Source: HTCC2207 sp002685195 (lineage in GTDB: Bacteria > Pseudomonadota > Gammaproteobacteria > Pseudomonadales > Porticoccaceae). Taken from it: a DNA stretch of 64,000 bases. Positions 9,136-18,120 of the stretch are shown here, one piece after another. The notes below the pieces were generated by a model. It was not told where the DNA came from. It did not search any database and worked only from the letters and a program-made list of their open reading frames with translations. The stretch lies in contig CP179212.1 of the NCBI GenBank assembly GCA_051201675.1, forward strand, positions 310,001-374,000, given 5' to 3'. The position numbers were made by a program, and so were the translations under genes. Position 1 is the first letter of the stretch. Every line of letters begins with the position of its first letter.

Positions 9136-9639
9136 TTATTCAGCTAGTGATCTGATATAAGCAAAAAGCTTTCGACTGGCCACCGGCGGTTTTTTAAGCT
9201 CGTGTTCGCGATTGGCTTGTCGTTGCAGATTACGTAACTTTTGGCGATCTGCAAGCGAGTGGTCATTCACAAATTCATCAATGGCGGTATTTCCTCCATT
9301 AATCAGTCTGTCGCGCCACTGCTCTAACTCAGCAAAATGTTGACGGTAAGTTAGAGATTGATGGTCCATCTTGTCGAGTGTTGTTTGAATATCGCCGATA
9401 TCTGAGATACGCATTAGTTTACCGATATACTGCAAGTGACGTCTTTTCGCTTCTCGGCTTTTTAATCTTCGAGCTTCGTAGATGGCTTCTTCTAGAGCCT
9501 CTGGTAAATTAAATTTTTGAAGCTTTCCTTCAGGCATCTCCACCAATTCTTTACCCATAGCTTGCAATGCATGACTATCTCTTTTGAGTTGAGATTTACT
9601 TGGTCCGTCATACTCAGCTTTTTCTTTAGAATCGTCCAT
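9136..9639 (-). CDS. yjgA: YjgA/DarP, ribosome-associated 50S assembly factor (DUF615)
   Basis: The 167-aa product matches the YjgA/DarP family: GPSKSQLKRDSHALQAMGKE at the N-terminus and the basic helical region with RRLKSREAKRRHLQYIGKLM. In E. coli it binds pre-50S particles and helps peptidyl-transferase-centre maturation. Its ATG overlaps the mgtE stop by one base (TAATG on the minus strand), so it is translationally coupled to mgtE. In pseudomonads yjgA is usually beside tldD and pmbA; neither is here. Confidence 0.93.
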   Translation of the reverse strand: MDDSKEKAEYDGPSKSQLKRDSHALQAMGKELVEMPEGKLQKFNLPEALEEAIYEARRLKSREAKRRHLQYIGKLMRISDIGDIQTTLDKMDHQSLTYRQHFAELEQWRDRLINGGNTAIDEFVNDHSLADRQKLRNLQRQANREHELKKPPVASRKLFAYIRSLAE

Positions 9640-10979
9640 TACACAAGAAATACTGCTGCGAGCCCAAGAAAGGATACGAAACCAACAATATCCGTAATCG
9701 TGGTGAGGATAACTGAACCAGCTAATGCAGGGTCAATTTTTAGAGACCTTAGTATTACAGGTAAAATTGTTCCGGTAAGTGCAGCAGCTATTAAGTTAAT
9801 AGCCATCGCCAGGCCGATGATAACGGCCATTCTTACATCTTGAAACCATATAGAAACGATGCAACCAACCAATAGGGCATACAAAAGACCATTTACAATG
9901 CCTACAGCAAACTCTTTACTTAGCAGCCAACTTATATTTCCCCGTTCAATTTGCCCCAAAGCCATACCTCGAATTACTACGGTGAGGGTTTGGCTTCCTG
10001 CCACGCCCCCCATGCTAGCAACAATAGGCATCAGGATGGCGAGGGCAACCAGCTTATCCAGAGTCGCTTCGAACAGACTAATCGCGGAGGATGCTACGAT
10101 AGCTGTAATTAAATTAACACCTAACCATATGGCGCGGCGCGGTGCAGTTCGACTAATTGATGAAAATGTATCTTCCGTGTCACTGAGACCTGCCATTGCG
10201 AGCAATGAGTGGTCAGCGTCTTCCACAATCACATCAACAACATCATCGATTGTAATACGTCCTAATAATCTATTTTGATCATCAATAACCGGTGCAGATA
10301 CTAAGTCATAGCGCTGAAACCTAAGCGCAACCTCTGAATCAATCAAGTTGACATCAATTGCCTTAACTCCAGTATTCATAACCTCTCTAACGGTGGTTGA
10401 TGGTGATGAAGTAAGGAGTTTACTGATTGGTAAGTTGCCTAAGAAAGTATCATTGCGGCTAACAACAAAAAGGTTGTCAGTAATATCTGGAATCTCTTCA
10501 AATCGTCTTAGATACCGCAATACAACATCAACATTAATATCCGGTCTAACAGTAATAACTTCGGGATCCATAAGACCCCCAGCAGTATCCTCCGCGTAAG
10601 TGAGAACGGACTCCACACGCTGACGGTCTTGCACAGACATCGCTTTCAGCACTTCTGGGATGACCTGATCCGGTAATTGCTGAAGAATATCCACTATGTC
10701 ATCGACATCGAGACCTTCTGTTAATAGAGCCACTTCAGCCCCATCCATCTTGTTCAAAAACTCTAATTGAATTTCATCTGAAAGATCATGAAGTACCTCA
10801 CCAGAGATGTCTGGATCGATAAGTTCCCATAGAACATGCCGATACTTGGGTGGTGCAGTCTCAAGTTGATGTGCGATATCTGGGGGTGAAAGATTATTGA
10901 GGGCATGACGAATCTGATTCAATGTTACTGAATCTAGAGCGCTATCAAGTTTGGTAAGTAAATTATCGTTGATAATCAT
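9639..10979 (-). CDS. mgtE: MgtE-family magnesium transporter
   Basis: This is a magnesium channel/transporter of 446 aa: an N-terminal helical MgtE_N domain (about 20-125), two CBS domains (about 130-255, including GRITIDDVVDVI), then five membrane helices with the GVAGSQTLTVVIRGMALG segment near residue 330 and DPALAGSVILTTITDIVGF near the end, which line the Mg2+ pore. An upstream GTG at 11003 is in frame, but the ATG at 10979 preceded by GGGAAAG six bases away is the better start and matches family N-termini (MIINDNLLTKLDSAL). The downstream gene yjgA is coupled. Confidence 0.93.
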   Translation of the reverse strand: MIINDNLLTKLDSALDSVTLNQIRHALNNLSPPDIAHQLETAPPKYRHVLWELIDPDISGEVLHDLSDEIQLEFLNKMDGAEVALLTEGLDVDDIVDILQQLPDQVIPEVLKAMSVQDRQRVESVLTYAEDTAGGLMDPEVITVRPDINVDVVLRYLRRFEEIPDITDNLFVVSRNDTFLGNLPISKLLTSSPSTTVREVMNTGVKAIDVNLIDSEVALRFQRYDLVSAPVIDDQNRLLGRITIDDVVDVIVEDADHSLLAMAGLSDTEDTFSSISRTAPRRAIWLGVNLITAIVASSAISLFEATLDKLVALAILMPIVASMGGVAGSQTLTVVIRGMALGQIERGNISWLLSKEFAVGIVNGLLYALLVGCIVSIWFQDVRMAVIIGLAMAINLIAAALTGTILPVILRSLKIDPALAGSVILTTITDIVGFVSFLGLAAVFLV

Positions 10980-11070
10980 ACATCGCTTTCCCGGTCGAGC
11001 CACATGGTGCTGGACTAGTCCCCATTCTAACTTTGTATGGAGAAATTCGATAGGGGATATTTAAATTAGA

Positions 11071-11093
11071 CTACGGTTGTCATTTGACCGTAG
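11071..11093 (-). terminator. Possible terminator of the ptsN/rpoN cluster
   Basis: CTACGGT (11071-11077) and ACCGTAG (11087-11093) form a 7-bp stem with a 9-nt loop, 18 bp beyond the ptsO stop. On the minus strand the stem is followed by TCTAATTTAA, a weak U tract. It is placed where the long minus-strand operon should end before mgtE, but efficiency is uncertain. Confidence 0.45.
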
Positions 11094-11110
11094 CCCTAAA
11101 TGAGACCAAA

Positions 11111-11380
11111 TTACTCTCCTTCACCAAAATAATCAGCGAACAGATCAGTTATCGCTTGGCACGCTAACTCTTGCTCTGGGCCATCAAATTCAAAAATGAG
11201 TTCTGTCCCTTGGGCTCGAGCTAATAGCATTAACGACATAATACTTTTTGCATCTACCAGAGGTTCCTGAGTTCCTGTCCTGATGGAACAGGAGTAACGC
11301 CCAGCCGTGCTAGCTAATTTAGTCGCAGCACGGGCGTGGAGTCCCAGTTTATTAATAACGAGAATTTTAGAGCGAATCAT
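11111..11380 (-). CDS. ptsO: HPr-family phosphocarrier NPr of the nitrogen PTS
   Basis: This 89-aa HPr homologue carries the phosphorylatable histidine in GLHARAATKL (His about residue 15) and the regulatory-site-like serine in DAKSIMSLMLLA. It passes phosphate from EI-Ntr (PtsP) to EIIA-Ntr (PtsN), encoded two genes upstream. It is the last gene of the rpoN-hpf-ptsN-rapZ-ptsO series and starts 9 bp after rapZ. Location with rapZ and ptsN, not with sugar permeases, supports NPr rather than HPr. Confidence 0.93.
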   Translation of the reverse strand: MIRSKILVINKLGLHARAATKLASTAGRYSCSIRTGTQEPLVDAKSIMSLMLLARAQGTELIFEFDGPEQELACQAITDLFADYFGEGE

Positions 11381-11389
11381 TACATTTCA

Positions 11390-12301
11390 TCAAGGAAGCT
11401 CCTTATGAACCACCTGGACAGAAGGATGCTTGCTTGAAAAATACTCATGAAGACGATTTGCCAAGTATACAGAACGATGCTGGCCACCTGTACATCCAAT
11501 TGAGATAGTTAAATAGCTACGATTATTGGCTTGAAATTTAGGGATCCAGCGGGTAAGAAAACCAATAATATCGGCGAGCATTGAAGCAACCTCTACTTGA
11601 CCCTCAAGGAATTCAATAACCCCTATATCATTACCAGTTTGCGTTCTAAGCTCTTGTTTCCAGTAGGGATTAGGAAGGCACCGCACGTCAAAAATAAAGT
11701 CAGAGGCATCGGGTAGACCGCATTTAAAACCGAAAGATTCAAACAGTATCGACATATGGCCAGTACTCTTAGGATCGATAGTATTTTTGACAAGATCTCT
11801 TAATTGATGCAATGAAAGTCCGGATGTATCCAGATTTCTATCAGAGATATTCAAAATTGGAGATAGTATCTTTTCTTCAAGATCAATTGCTTCAGGCAGA
11901 CTGATATCGCCACTACTCAAAGGATGTTTTCGTCTAGTTTCACTATAGCGTCTAATCAGTTCACTGCGACGAGCTTGAAGAAAAAGTACGCTTACATCGA
12001 TGCCTCCTGCTTCCAGCTTACTTAATATCTCGGGTAGTTTATTGAGATCACCAACTATATTGCGAGCGTCGATACCCACCGCTAATTTAGTCTCATAAGC
12101 AATAGTTTCGGTTGCCCCATTCTCAATGAGAGTCAGTTGAGAGTTACCTCTGCTATCCTCCGAGTTGAGTTCCTTGATTAAGTTTGGCAATAGGCTAGCT
12201 GGTAAGTTATCGATGCAGGTAAAGCCGACATCTTCGAGAATATTCAGCGCAGATGTTTTGCCCGAACCGGAGCGGCCGCTGACAATCACCAGGCGTAACA
12301 T
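11390..12301 (-). CDS. rapZ: RapZ, RNase adapter / P-loop nucleotide-binding protein
   Basis: The 303-aa protein begins with a Walker A motif (SGRSGSGKTSAL) and contains the conserved C-terminal GCTGGQHRSVY region, both hallmarks of the RapZ/YvcJ family. In E. coli RapZ delivers the small RNA GlmZ to RNase E and so controls GlmS synthesis. The ATG overlaps the ptsN stop by one base (TAATG), implying coupling. glmM is elsewhere in this window but not in the same operon. Confidence 0.94.
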   Translation of the reverse strand: MLRLVIVSGRSGSGKTSALNILEDVGFTCIDNLPASLLPNLIKELNSEDSRGNSQLTLIENGATETIAYETKLAVGIDARNIVGDLNKLPEILSKLEAGGIDVSVLFLQARRSELIRRYSETRRKHPLSSGDISLPEAIDLEEKILSPILNISDRNLDTSGLSLHQLRDLVKNTIDPKSTGHMSILFESFGFKCGLPDASDFIFDVRCLPNPYWKQELRTQTGNDIGVIEFLEGQVEVASMLADIIGFLTRWIPKFQANNRSYLTISIGCTGGQHRSVYLANRLHEYFSSKHPSVQVVHKELP

Positions 12302-12768
12302 TAAGTTGACCGCTCTAGAGCTAAAGCTGTTTCATACAGGTCGTGGTTTGTTGTGCATTCTCGGAGTTTCTGACGGGATTCGTCCTTTTGCATCAACGCA
12401 GCAACCCTTGCCAGCGTCGCCAAATGTTCATCATTTTTTTCCTCGGGGACTATTAGAGCAAAAACCAAATCAACAGGTTTGTCATCAAAAGCGTCGAAAT
12501 CAACTGGGGTTTTAAGAGTAATTAAACATCCATGAATTCGTTTGAAGCCAGGCGCACGGCAATGAGGGATAGCGACTCCATCGCCGATAGCAGTACTACC
12601 TAATTTTTCCCTTGCTACAAAACTATGGAACAGGCTATCAGTTTGTTCCTCGTCGCCACCCAAATAATCACTTATAAGAGAAGAAAGGTTCTCAAGAACT
12701 CGCTTTTTACTTGACCAAGGCAACCCACTTTGGGTGGTAGCGTGGGTCAATACATCATTTATCTTCAT
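12301..12768 (-). CDS. ptsN: PtsN, nitrogen-regulatory EIIA protein
   Basis: This 155-aa EIIA-Ntr has the active-site histidine in GVAIPHCRAPG (about residue 74) and the downstream PVDLVFALIVPEE strand. It receives phosphate from NPr and regulates potassium transport and other systems rather than sugar uptake. It lies between hpf and rapZ with an 8-bp gap to hpf and a one-base overlap with rapZ. Confidence 0.95.
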   Translation of the reverse strand: MKINDVLTHATTQSGLPWSSKKRVLENLSSLISDYLGGDEEQTDSLFHSFVAREKLGSTAIGDGVAIPHCRAPGFKRIHGCLITLKTPVDFDAFDDKPVDLVFALIVPEEKNDEHLATLARVAALMQKDESRQKLRECTTNHDLYETALALERST

Positions 12769-12776
12769 CTGTTGCT

Positions 12777-13064
12777 TTAATGGCCTCGATGTTTTTCTTT
12801 GTGCTTTATTAGTTGTCTATCCAATTTATCCGAGAGGGAGTCGATAGCGGCATACATATCTTCATGCTCCGAAATCGCAAACAGCTCCGCCCCAGTGACA
12901 TGCACAGTTGCTTCCGCTTTTTGTCGCAATTTTTCTACCGTCAGAATTACTGAGGTGCTGGTTATTTGTTCATAATGCCTTTCTAGTTTAGATAATTTAC
13001 TGGTAACGTAGTCTCGAATTGGATCTGTAATTTCTAGATGGTGCCCGCTTATTGTCATCTGCAT
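12777..13064 (-). CDS. hpf: Short hibernation promoting factor (HPF/YfiA family)
   Basis: The 95-aa product has the compact beta-alpha-beta-beta-beta-alpha fold of the ribosome hibernation factors, beginning MQMTISGHHLEITDPIRDYV and including EDMYAAIDSLSDKLDRQL near the end. It is the short form that promotes 100S ribosome dimers together with RMF in gammaproteobacteria. It sits 12 bp after rpoN on the same strand, and its position next to a sigma factor explains its old name as a sigma-54 modulation protein. Confidence 0.95.
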   Translation of the reverse strand: MQMTISGHHLEITDPIRDYVTSKLSKLERHYEQITSTSVILTVEKLRQKAEATVHVTGAELFAISEHEDMYAAIDSLSDKLDRQLIKHKEKHRGH

Positions 13065-13076
13065 GTAGTACTCCTT

Positions 13077-14612
13077 TCAATTAGCATTTTCAAATCGTTT
13101 CCTTTGACTTGACGAGGGTATACCTAAACTTTCACGATATTTGGCAACCGTTCGTCTTGCAACTTGGATACCTTGTTCCTCCAACAGCACCATTAATTTA
13201 TTGTCACTTAGGGGCTTTGAAGGCTGTTCTGCGCCGATCAGAGTTTTAAGAATAGCGCAAACTGCCGTTGATGAAAACTCTCCGCCAGCTGAAGTGCCAA
13301 CATGGCTTGAGAAAAAATACTTTAGCTCGAAGATTCCCTGCGGCGTAGCCAGATATTTAGCCGTGGTCACCCGCGAAATTGTTGATTCATGTAATTCCAA
13401 TTTCACCGCAATATCTGATAAGACCATCGGTTTCATTGCTATTGGGCCATGATCTAAAAAACCCTGTTGAAGCTCTACAATCGTTATGGCAACGCGCATT
13501 AATGTATCATTTCGACTTTCAATACTCCGCAGAAACCAACGTGCTTCCGCCAAATTATCCTTTAAGTATTGATTTTGATTACTATTGTCTGAGCGTTTAA
13601 TGAGATCTGAATAGGCCGTATTAATTTTTAAGCGTGGAACATTAGAATCATTTAGCCTGACTTTCCAGCGCCCCGATATTTTCTCAACATAGGCATCTGG
13701 AGCGATATATTCAGCATCATTAACAGATACTGATTCACCCGGGCGGGGGTTTAAACTTCGAATTAATTTGAGTGCACCTTGTAATTCTTCAGCAGAGTAG
13801 CGTGATTTTTTACCTAAACTGGCTAAATCAATGGAGGCAATATCCGTTAAGAAATCGGATACAAGTCGAAGTGCTGGCACGATAAAAGGAGTTTCATTGG
13901 ATAATTGATTAAGTTGAATCAGTAGACACTCTCTCACATCCCTACCAAAAATACCTGGAGGATCGAACTGTTGAAGGCGATGCAATACGGCTAGTAATTC
14001 GTCATCCTCAATGGGATTATCGGTATCTTTGGCATGATGGTAGGAGAGAATATCCGATAGATTACTGCTGATCATGCCTGAAGGTTCAATCGCATCTATA
14101 TATGCTTCAGCTATCTGGTGATCACGTTGAGAGAAAGGCGTTAAGTTTAGTTGCCACAATAAGTGGTCTTGAAGTGATTCCGTGACCTGATAAACCTGCT
14201 CCCAGTTACCCTCTTCATTACTACTTGATGCGGGGGTAGAAGTGTTAAAACTTTCCTCCCAACTTGCATCAACAGGTAGATCAGTAGTTTTTTCTGTAGT
14301 CCAGTCAGAGTCTGATTCGTCTTCTGTGATGGGTTTGTCCGTTGCATCTGTTGCGGCTTGTTGTGTATCGGAGTCATCAGCGTTTAAATCTATGGTAGTG
14401 GTGTCTCGCGAATCCAAAGATTCTACATCTGATTTTGAGGTTCCAGGATTACCGGTCTCTTCGTCCACTTCCAGCAGCGGATTACTATAAAGTTGCTCTG
14501 TAATTTCTTGACTTAATTCAAGAGTGGATAATTGCAGCAACTTAATCGCTTGCTGCAATTGAGGAGTCATTGTCAGCTGTTGGCTAAATTTTAATTGTAA
14601 GCCTGGACGCAT
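13077..14612 (-). CDS. rpoN: RpoN, RNA polymerase sigma-54 factor
   Basis: The 511-aa protein has the glutamine/leucine-rich activator-interaction region at the N-terminus (QLTMTPQLQQAIKLLQLSTL), an acidic linker (about residues 50-130), the core-binding domain, and the C-terminal RpoN box (ARRTVAKYRESLGIPSSSQR) that reads the -24 element. It directs transcription of nitrogen-assimilation, motility and other activator-dependent genes. The lptB-rpoN-hpf-ptsN order is conserved. Confidence 0.97.
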   Translation of the reverse strand: MRPGLQLKFSQQLTMTPQLQQAIKLLQLSTLELSQEITEQLYSNPLLEVDEETGNPGTSKSDVESLDSRDTTTIDLNADDSDTQQAATDATDKPITEDESDSDWTTEKTTDLPVDASWEESFNTSTPASSSNEEGNWEQVYQVTESLQDHLLWQLNLTPFSQRDHQIAEAYIDAIEPSGMISSNLSDILSYHHAKDTDNPIEDDELLAVLHRLQQFDPPGIFGRDVRECLLIQLNQLSNETPFIVPALRLVSDFLTDIASIDLASLGKKSRYSAEELQGALKLIRSLNPRPGESVSVNDAEYIAPDAYVEKISGRWKVRLNDSNVPRLKINTAYSDLIKRSDNSNQNQYLKDNLAEARWFLRSIESRNDTLMRVAITIVELQQGFLDHGPIAMKPMVLSDIAVKLELHESTISRVTTAKYLATPQGIFELKYFFSSHVGTSAGGEFSSTAVCAILKTLIGAEQPSKPLSDNKLMVLLEEQGIQVARRTVAKYRESLGIPSSSQRKRFENAN

Positions 14613-14700
14613 AGAGTAACGGTTTACGCTTTAGTTAAAGAAGCAAGTTTAGTGCCGAAACTACTGATGTGGCAATGCAATAATGCAAAAAAGACCATTT

Positions 14701-15426
14701 TTATAGGGTAAAGTGATCACCAAGATAGGTTTGTTTGACTTTTTTGTCATTCAAAATATGTTCTGTAGATCCCTCTGCAATAACATGGCCTTCACCAATA
14801 ATATACGCGTGTTCGCATATATCCAGTGTTTCTCTGACATTATGATCAGTTATCAGCACTCCAATACCTTTGTCGCGAAGATGGCGAATAATATTTTTAA
14901 TATCGTTTACAGAGATAGGATCGACACCAGCAAAGGGCTCATCAAGTAGAACAAATTGAGGGTTGGCAGCCAGTGCTCGAGCAATCTCAACTCGTCTTCG
15001 CTCTCCTCCCGATAAACTCATACCAGTACTTTTAGCAAGATGAGAGATGTGAAATTCATTGAGCAGAGTTTTCAGGATCTCTTGCCGTTCATTACGTGTT
15101 AAGTCCTTTCGCGTTTCTAGTATAGCTAAGACATTATCTTCAACGCTCATCGCTCTGAAGATCGAAGGTTCTTGGGGTAAATATCCTAGGCCCCTGCGAG
15201 CTCGCCCATGCATTGGTAGTGAAGTTATATCCTCATCATCAATCCGAACAGTGCCGCCATCTTGAGAAACCAATCCAATAATCATATAGAAGCATGTGGT
15301 TTTACCTGCTCCATTGGGCCCTAACAGACCAACAATTTCTCCTTGCTTTACGGATAAAGAGACGTCCCTAACAACAGGCTTTTTCCCGTATGATTTCGCT
15401 AGGTTTTTAGCTTCCAAGGTAGCCAT
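14701..15426 (-). CDS. lptB: LptB, ATPase of the LPS export ABC transporter
   Basis: This 241-aa ABC ATPase has Walker A GPNGAGKTT (about residue 37), signature LSGGERRRVEIARAL, Walker B VLLDEPFAGVDP and the H-loop DHNVRE. It powers LptFG-mediated extraction of LPS onto the LptA bridge. Its ATG overlaps the lptA stop by one base (TGATG). The 88 bp before rpoN contain no clear terminator, so rpoN may be co-transcribed or have its own promoter there. Confidence 0.97.
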   Translation of the reverse strand: MATLEAKNLAKSYGKKPVVRDVSLSVKQGEIVGLLGPNGAGKTTCFYMIIGLVSQDGGTVRIDDEDITSLPMHGRARRGLGYLPQEPSIFRAMSVEDNVLAILETRKDLTRNERQEILKTLLNEFHISHLAKSTGMSLSGGERRRVEIARALAANPQFVLLDEPFAGVDPISVNDIKNIIRHLRDKGIGVLITDHNVRETLDICEHAYIIGEGHVIAEGSTEHILNDKKVKQTYLGDHFTL

Positions 15427-15998
15427 CAGTTTGTTTCCCCGAGATTGTCTAAGGATACTCCAGTCCTGACAGGCTCGTCTATTGCGGTCCCATTCTGCTT
15501 GAAAGGAGGTATAACAAGCTGTATTCGTTTTTGGTCACTTTGATCATCACCCTTAGCTTTCCATGTTCCTTTAGCCAAATCATAGTTGATGGTATCACCT
15601 TTGATAAAGGTACCATTTCGAGCGAGAGAAGCATTAGTTTTTAGATTAATAATATCGTTGATCAAGAGATACTCAATGGTCTCGGCTTTAGCTATTACGA
15701 GCGAAGTATCATCAAGCGATATTTGCTGGTAACTAGCAGGTGATCCTAAACACAAAATCCGACTCACTGTGTCATCCTCGTAGTGGATTGTGACTTCCTC
15801 AGCATCAATTAAAATACTTCCCTGCCTAATAATGACGTTACCGCGGTACTGAGTTAGACCTGTTAATTCATTGCGTTCAGCATAGTCTGCAGAAACCGAA
15901 ATGGGTTGAACGCGATCACTTGAGAGTGCCGAGGCCATGCAGCAGTGGGCCATGATAAAAAGAACCAGTAGTTTTCTAAATAGCATCATGGGTTGCAC
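15426..15998 (-). CDS. lptA: LptA, periplasmic LPS transport bridge protein
   Basis: The 190-aa product has an N-terminal signal peptide (FRKLLVLFIMAHCCMASALS) and an OstA/LptA beta-jellyroll domain (VSADYAERNELTGLTQYRGN onwards). It polymerises between inner-membrane LptC and outer-membrane LptD to carry LPS. The start at 15998 overlaps the lptC end by 23 bp; ATGs at 15989 and 15986 are alternatives and leave the signal peptide intact. It lies between lptC and lptB as usual. Confidence 0.93.
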   Translation of the reverse strand: MQPMMLFRKLLVLFIMAHCCMASALSSDRVQPISVSADYAERNELTGLTQYRGNVIIRQGSILIDAEEVTIHYEDDTVSRILCLGSPASYQQISLDDTSLVIAKAETIEYLLINDIINLKTNASLARNGTFIKGDTINYDLAKGTWKAKGDDQSDQKRIQLVIPPFKQNGTAIDEPVRTGVSLDNLGETN

Positions 15999-16554
15999 TT
16001 ACTTTGGAGTTTATTCTAAATACTTCCTTATCAAGATCTGCATTAAGGCCCGTGCCGGATAACGTTAGCTCTGGGGACACTAACTTAAAACTTCCATCGG
16101 TTGTAACGGTCATGCGCGCCGAATTGTAGCTCAGATTATTCGAGGTTAAGGTACTCTGTTGGCTGGTGCCGTTAATAAACGCCACAACATCTCCATTTAA
16201 GGACAACTTACTGCCATCGGCTGACAGTGTCCCTGAATGAGCAACAAAAGAAACACCTTTCTCTTCACGCTGCTCCAAATTACCTATTCGAGAGACAAAG
16301 CGAGGAGCCGATAAATGCAATTGGGTCTCTCCAGACAATAGTTCCATTTTAGATGAAGTTAAGATAAATAATTCATTTCCATTGTCAGAGAAACGCTGAC
16401 TTGTCATTGCTGTCATGTAACTATCAACACTTGGTTCTTGAACCACTTGAGAATTATTTTTACGTATAAAAGACTCAGGGGGAGAATCCCAAACAACTAA
16501 AAACCAACTAATGATGACTACTAGAGTAATACCAATAAAAGATTGGCGAATCAT
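15976..16554 (-). CDS. lptC: LptC, LPS export protein
   Basis: This 192-aa protein has a single N-terminal membrane helix (about residues 5-24, FIGITLVVIISWFLVVW) and a periplasmic LptC-like jellyroll that docks LptA to LptBFG. Sequence conservation is low, but topology, size and the kdsC-lptC-lptA-lptB order are diagnostic. It overlaps the kdsC stop by four bases. Confidence 0.92.
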   Translation of the reverse strand: MIRQSFIGITLVVIISWFLVVWDSPPESFIRKNNSQVVQEPSVDSYMTAMTSQRFSDNGNELFILTSSKMELLSGETQLHLSAPRFVSRIGNLEQREEKGVSFVAHSGTLSADGSKLSLNGDVVAFINGTSQQSTLTSNNLSYNSARMTVTTDGSFKLVSPELTLSGTGLNADLDKEVFRINSKVSATHDAI

Positions 16555-17084
16555 TGGTATTGCCCCACAATTTTACTGAACTTTTCCTGCGCGATGAGTA
16601 TCATCTCTGCCACTTCACGCACTGCGCCATTGCCGCCAGTAGAGACCGTTTGCCAATTAGCCTCTGCGGCTAAAGTGCTACTAGCATTCGCTACTGTGAT
16701 ACCTAAACCTACTCTTTTGATTACCGCAAGGTCAGGTAAATCGTCTCCTATAAAAGCAATTTCATCGAGAGTTATGTCTAAGGATGGCAGCAATTCATTT
16801 AAGGCGGTTAATTTATCCTCACGGCCTTGAATCACAGGGCTGATACCTAATTCATCGGCTCGTCTTTGCAGTAGAGAAGACATTCTGCCTGTAATAATAC
16901 CAACTTGAATATTGCCCTTTTGTAAGAGTTTTATACCAAGACCATCTTGAATATCAAATCCCTTCATTTCTTCACCACTATTACCATAGTAGAGTTTTCC
17001 ATCGGTGAGTACGCCGTCTACATCGAGTAAAAGAAGCTTAATTTTTTGTGCAGCGTCTATCACTGACTTCGGAGTTGTACGCAT
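16551..17084 (-). CDS. kdsC: KdsC, 3-deoxy-D-manno-octulosonate 8-phosphate phosphatase
   Basis: The 177-aa HAD phosphatase has the nucleophile motif LLDVDGVLTDGKLYYG (Asp about residue 20) and the late FIGDDLPDLAVI motif. It removes phosphate from KDO-8-P in the synthesis of the LPS inner-core sugar KDO. Its ATG overlaps the kdsD stop by one base. Confidence 0.96.
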   Translation of the reverse strand: MRTTPKSVIDAAQKIKLLLLDVDGVLTDGKLYYGNSGEEMKGFDIQDGLGIKLLQKGNIQVGIITGRMSSLLQRRADELGISPVIQGREDKLTALNELLPSLDITLDEIAFIGDDLPDLAVIKRVGLGITVANASSTLAAEANWQTVSTGGNGAVREVAEMILIAQEKFSKIVGQYQ

Positions 17085-18046
17085 TAAATTACTCCCGCTC
17101 TTAGGATATCATGCAGGTGCAAGACGCCAGTAATATGGTCTTCCTCTTCCACAATTAGAGCTGTTATTGAAGCCTTTTCCATAATAGTTAGTGCTTCTGC
17201 GGCAAGCATGTTTTGTGGGATTGTCTTAGGGTCTGCCGACATAACATCAGAGACCGAAGTGGTAGCAAAGTCTACTTTGAGATCTATAATGCGGCGTAAA
17301 TCACCATCAGTAAAGATACCCACCAGTTTGGCATCGTCCGACATTATTGTTGTCATGCCCAGGCCTTTTTGGGTCATCTCAATCAGCGCATCTTGTAGTG
17401 TTTTATCAGCGGTCACGACTGGGATTTGATCACCTTCGTGCATGATATCTTTGACACGCAATAACAGCTTTCGACCCAAGGCTCCGCTAGGGTGAGAGAA
17501 CGCAAAATCTTCTGCGTTAAAGCCGCGAGCCTCCAAAAGAGCGATTGCTAAAGCATCTCCCATTACCAGGGTAACAGTAGTACTTGTTGTCGGTGCTAAA
17601 TTAAGAGGGCAAGCTTCAATAGTTACGGAAACATCAAGGTTTGCACAGGCCGCTTTAGCTAGTTGCGACTGCTCGTCTCCTGTCATGCTAATCAGCGGAA
17701 TACCTAATCGAGCAATCAGAGGTAAAAGCGTCACGATTTCATTGGTATTGCCTGAATTAGATATCGCAATGACCACATCAGTCTTAGTGATCATACCAAG
17801 ATCGCCATGGCTGGCTTCACCAGGATGAACAAAAAATGCAGGAGTGCCGGTACTGGCAAGGGTCGCAGCAATTTTGTTTCCAATATGGCCAGATTTGCCC
17901 ATTCCGGTCACAATGACACGCCCCTGGCATGCCAAAATTGTTTCACAAGCAATACTAAATTGCTGATCTACACGAGACGATAGAAGTCCAACTGCTTCAA
18001 CTTCCATCTTGATAGTACGAAGGCCTGATTCAATAAAATCGATCAT
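17084..18046 (-). CDS. kdsD: KdsD, arabinose-5-phosphate isomerase
   Basis: The 320-aa protein has an N-terminal SIS domain (about 30-170, with GMGKSGHIGNKIAATLASTG and ISNSGNTNEI) and a C-terminal pair of CBS domains (about 200-320). It interconverts ribulose-5-P and arabinose-5-P, the first step to KDO. The neighbours kdsC and the lpt genes put KDO synthesis and LPS export in one transcription unit. Confidence 0.96.
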   Translation of the reverse strand: MIDFIESGLRTIKMEVEAVGLLSSRVDQQFSIACETILACQGRVIVTGMGKSGHIGNKIAATLASTGTPAFFVHPGEASHGDLGMITKTDVVIAISNSGNTNEIVTLLPLIARLGIPLISMTGDEQSQLAKAACANLDVSVTIEACPLNLAPTTSTTVTLVMGDALAIALLEARGFNAEDFAFSHPSGALGRKLLLRVKDIMHEGDQIPVVTADKTLQDALIEMTQKGLGMTTIMSDDAKLVGIFTDGDLRRIIDLKVDFATTSVSDVMSADPKTIPQNMLAAEALTIMEKASITALIVEEEDHITGVLHLHDILRAGVI

Positions 18047-18120
18047 TTCGGAATGCGCTCGTTGTAGTTCAAAATTTCTTAATGTGCATTATATGACGAA
18101 AACGTCTTCTCAGGTAATCA

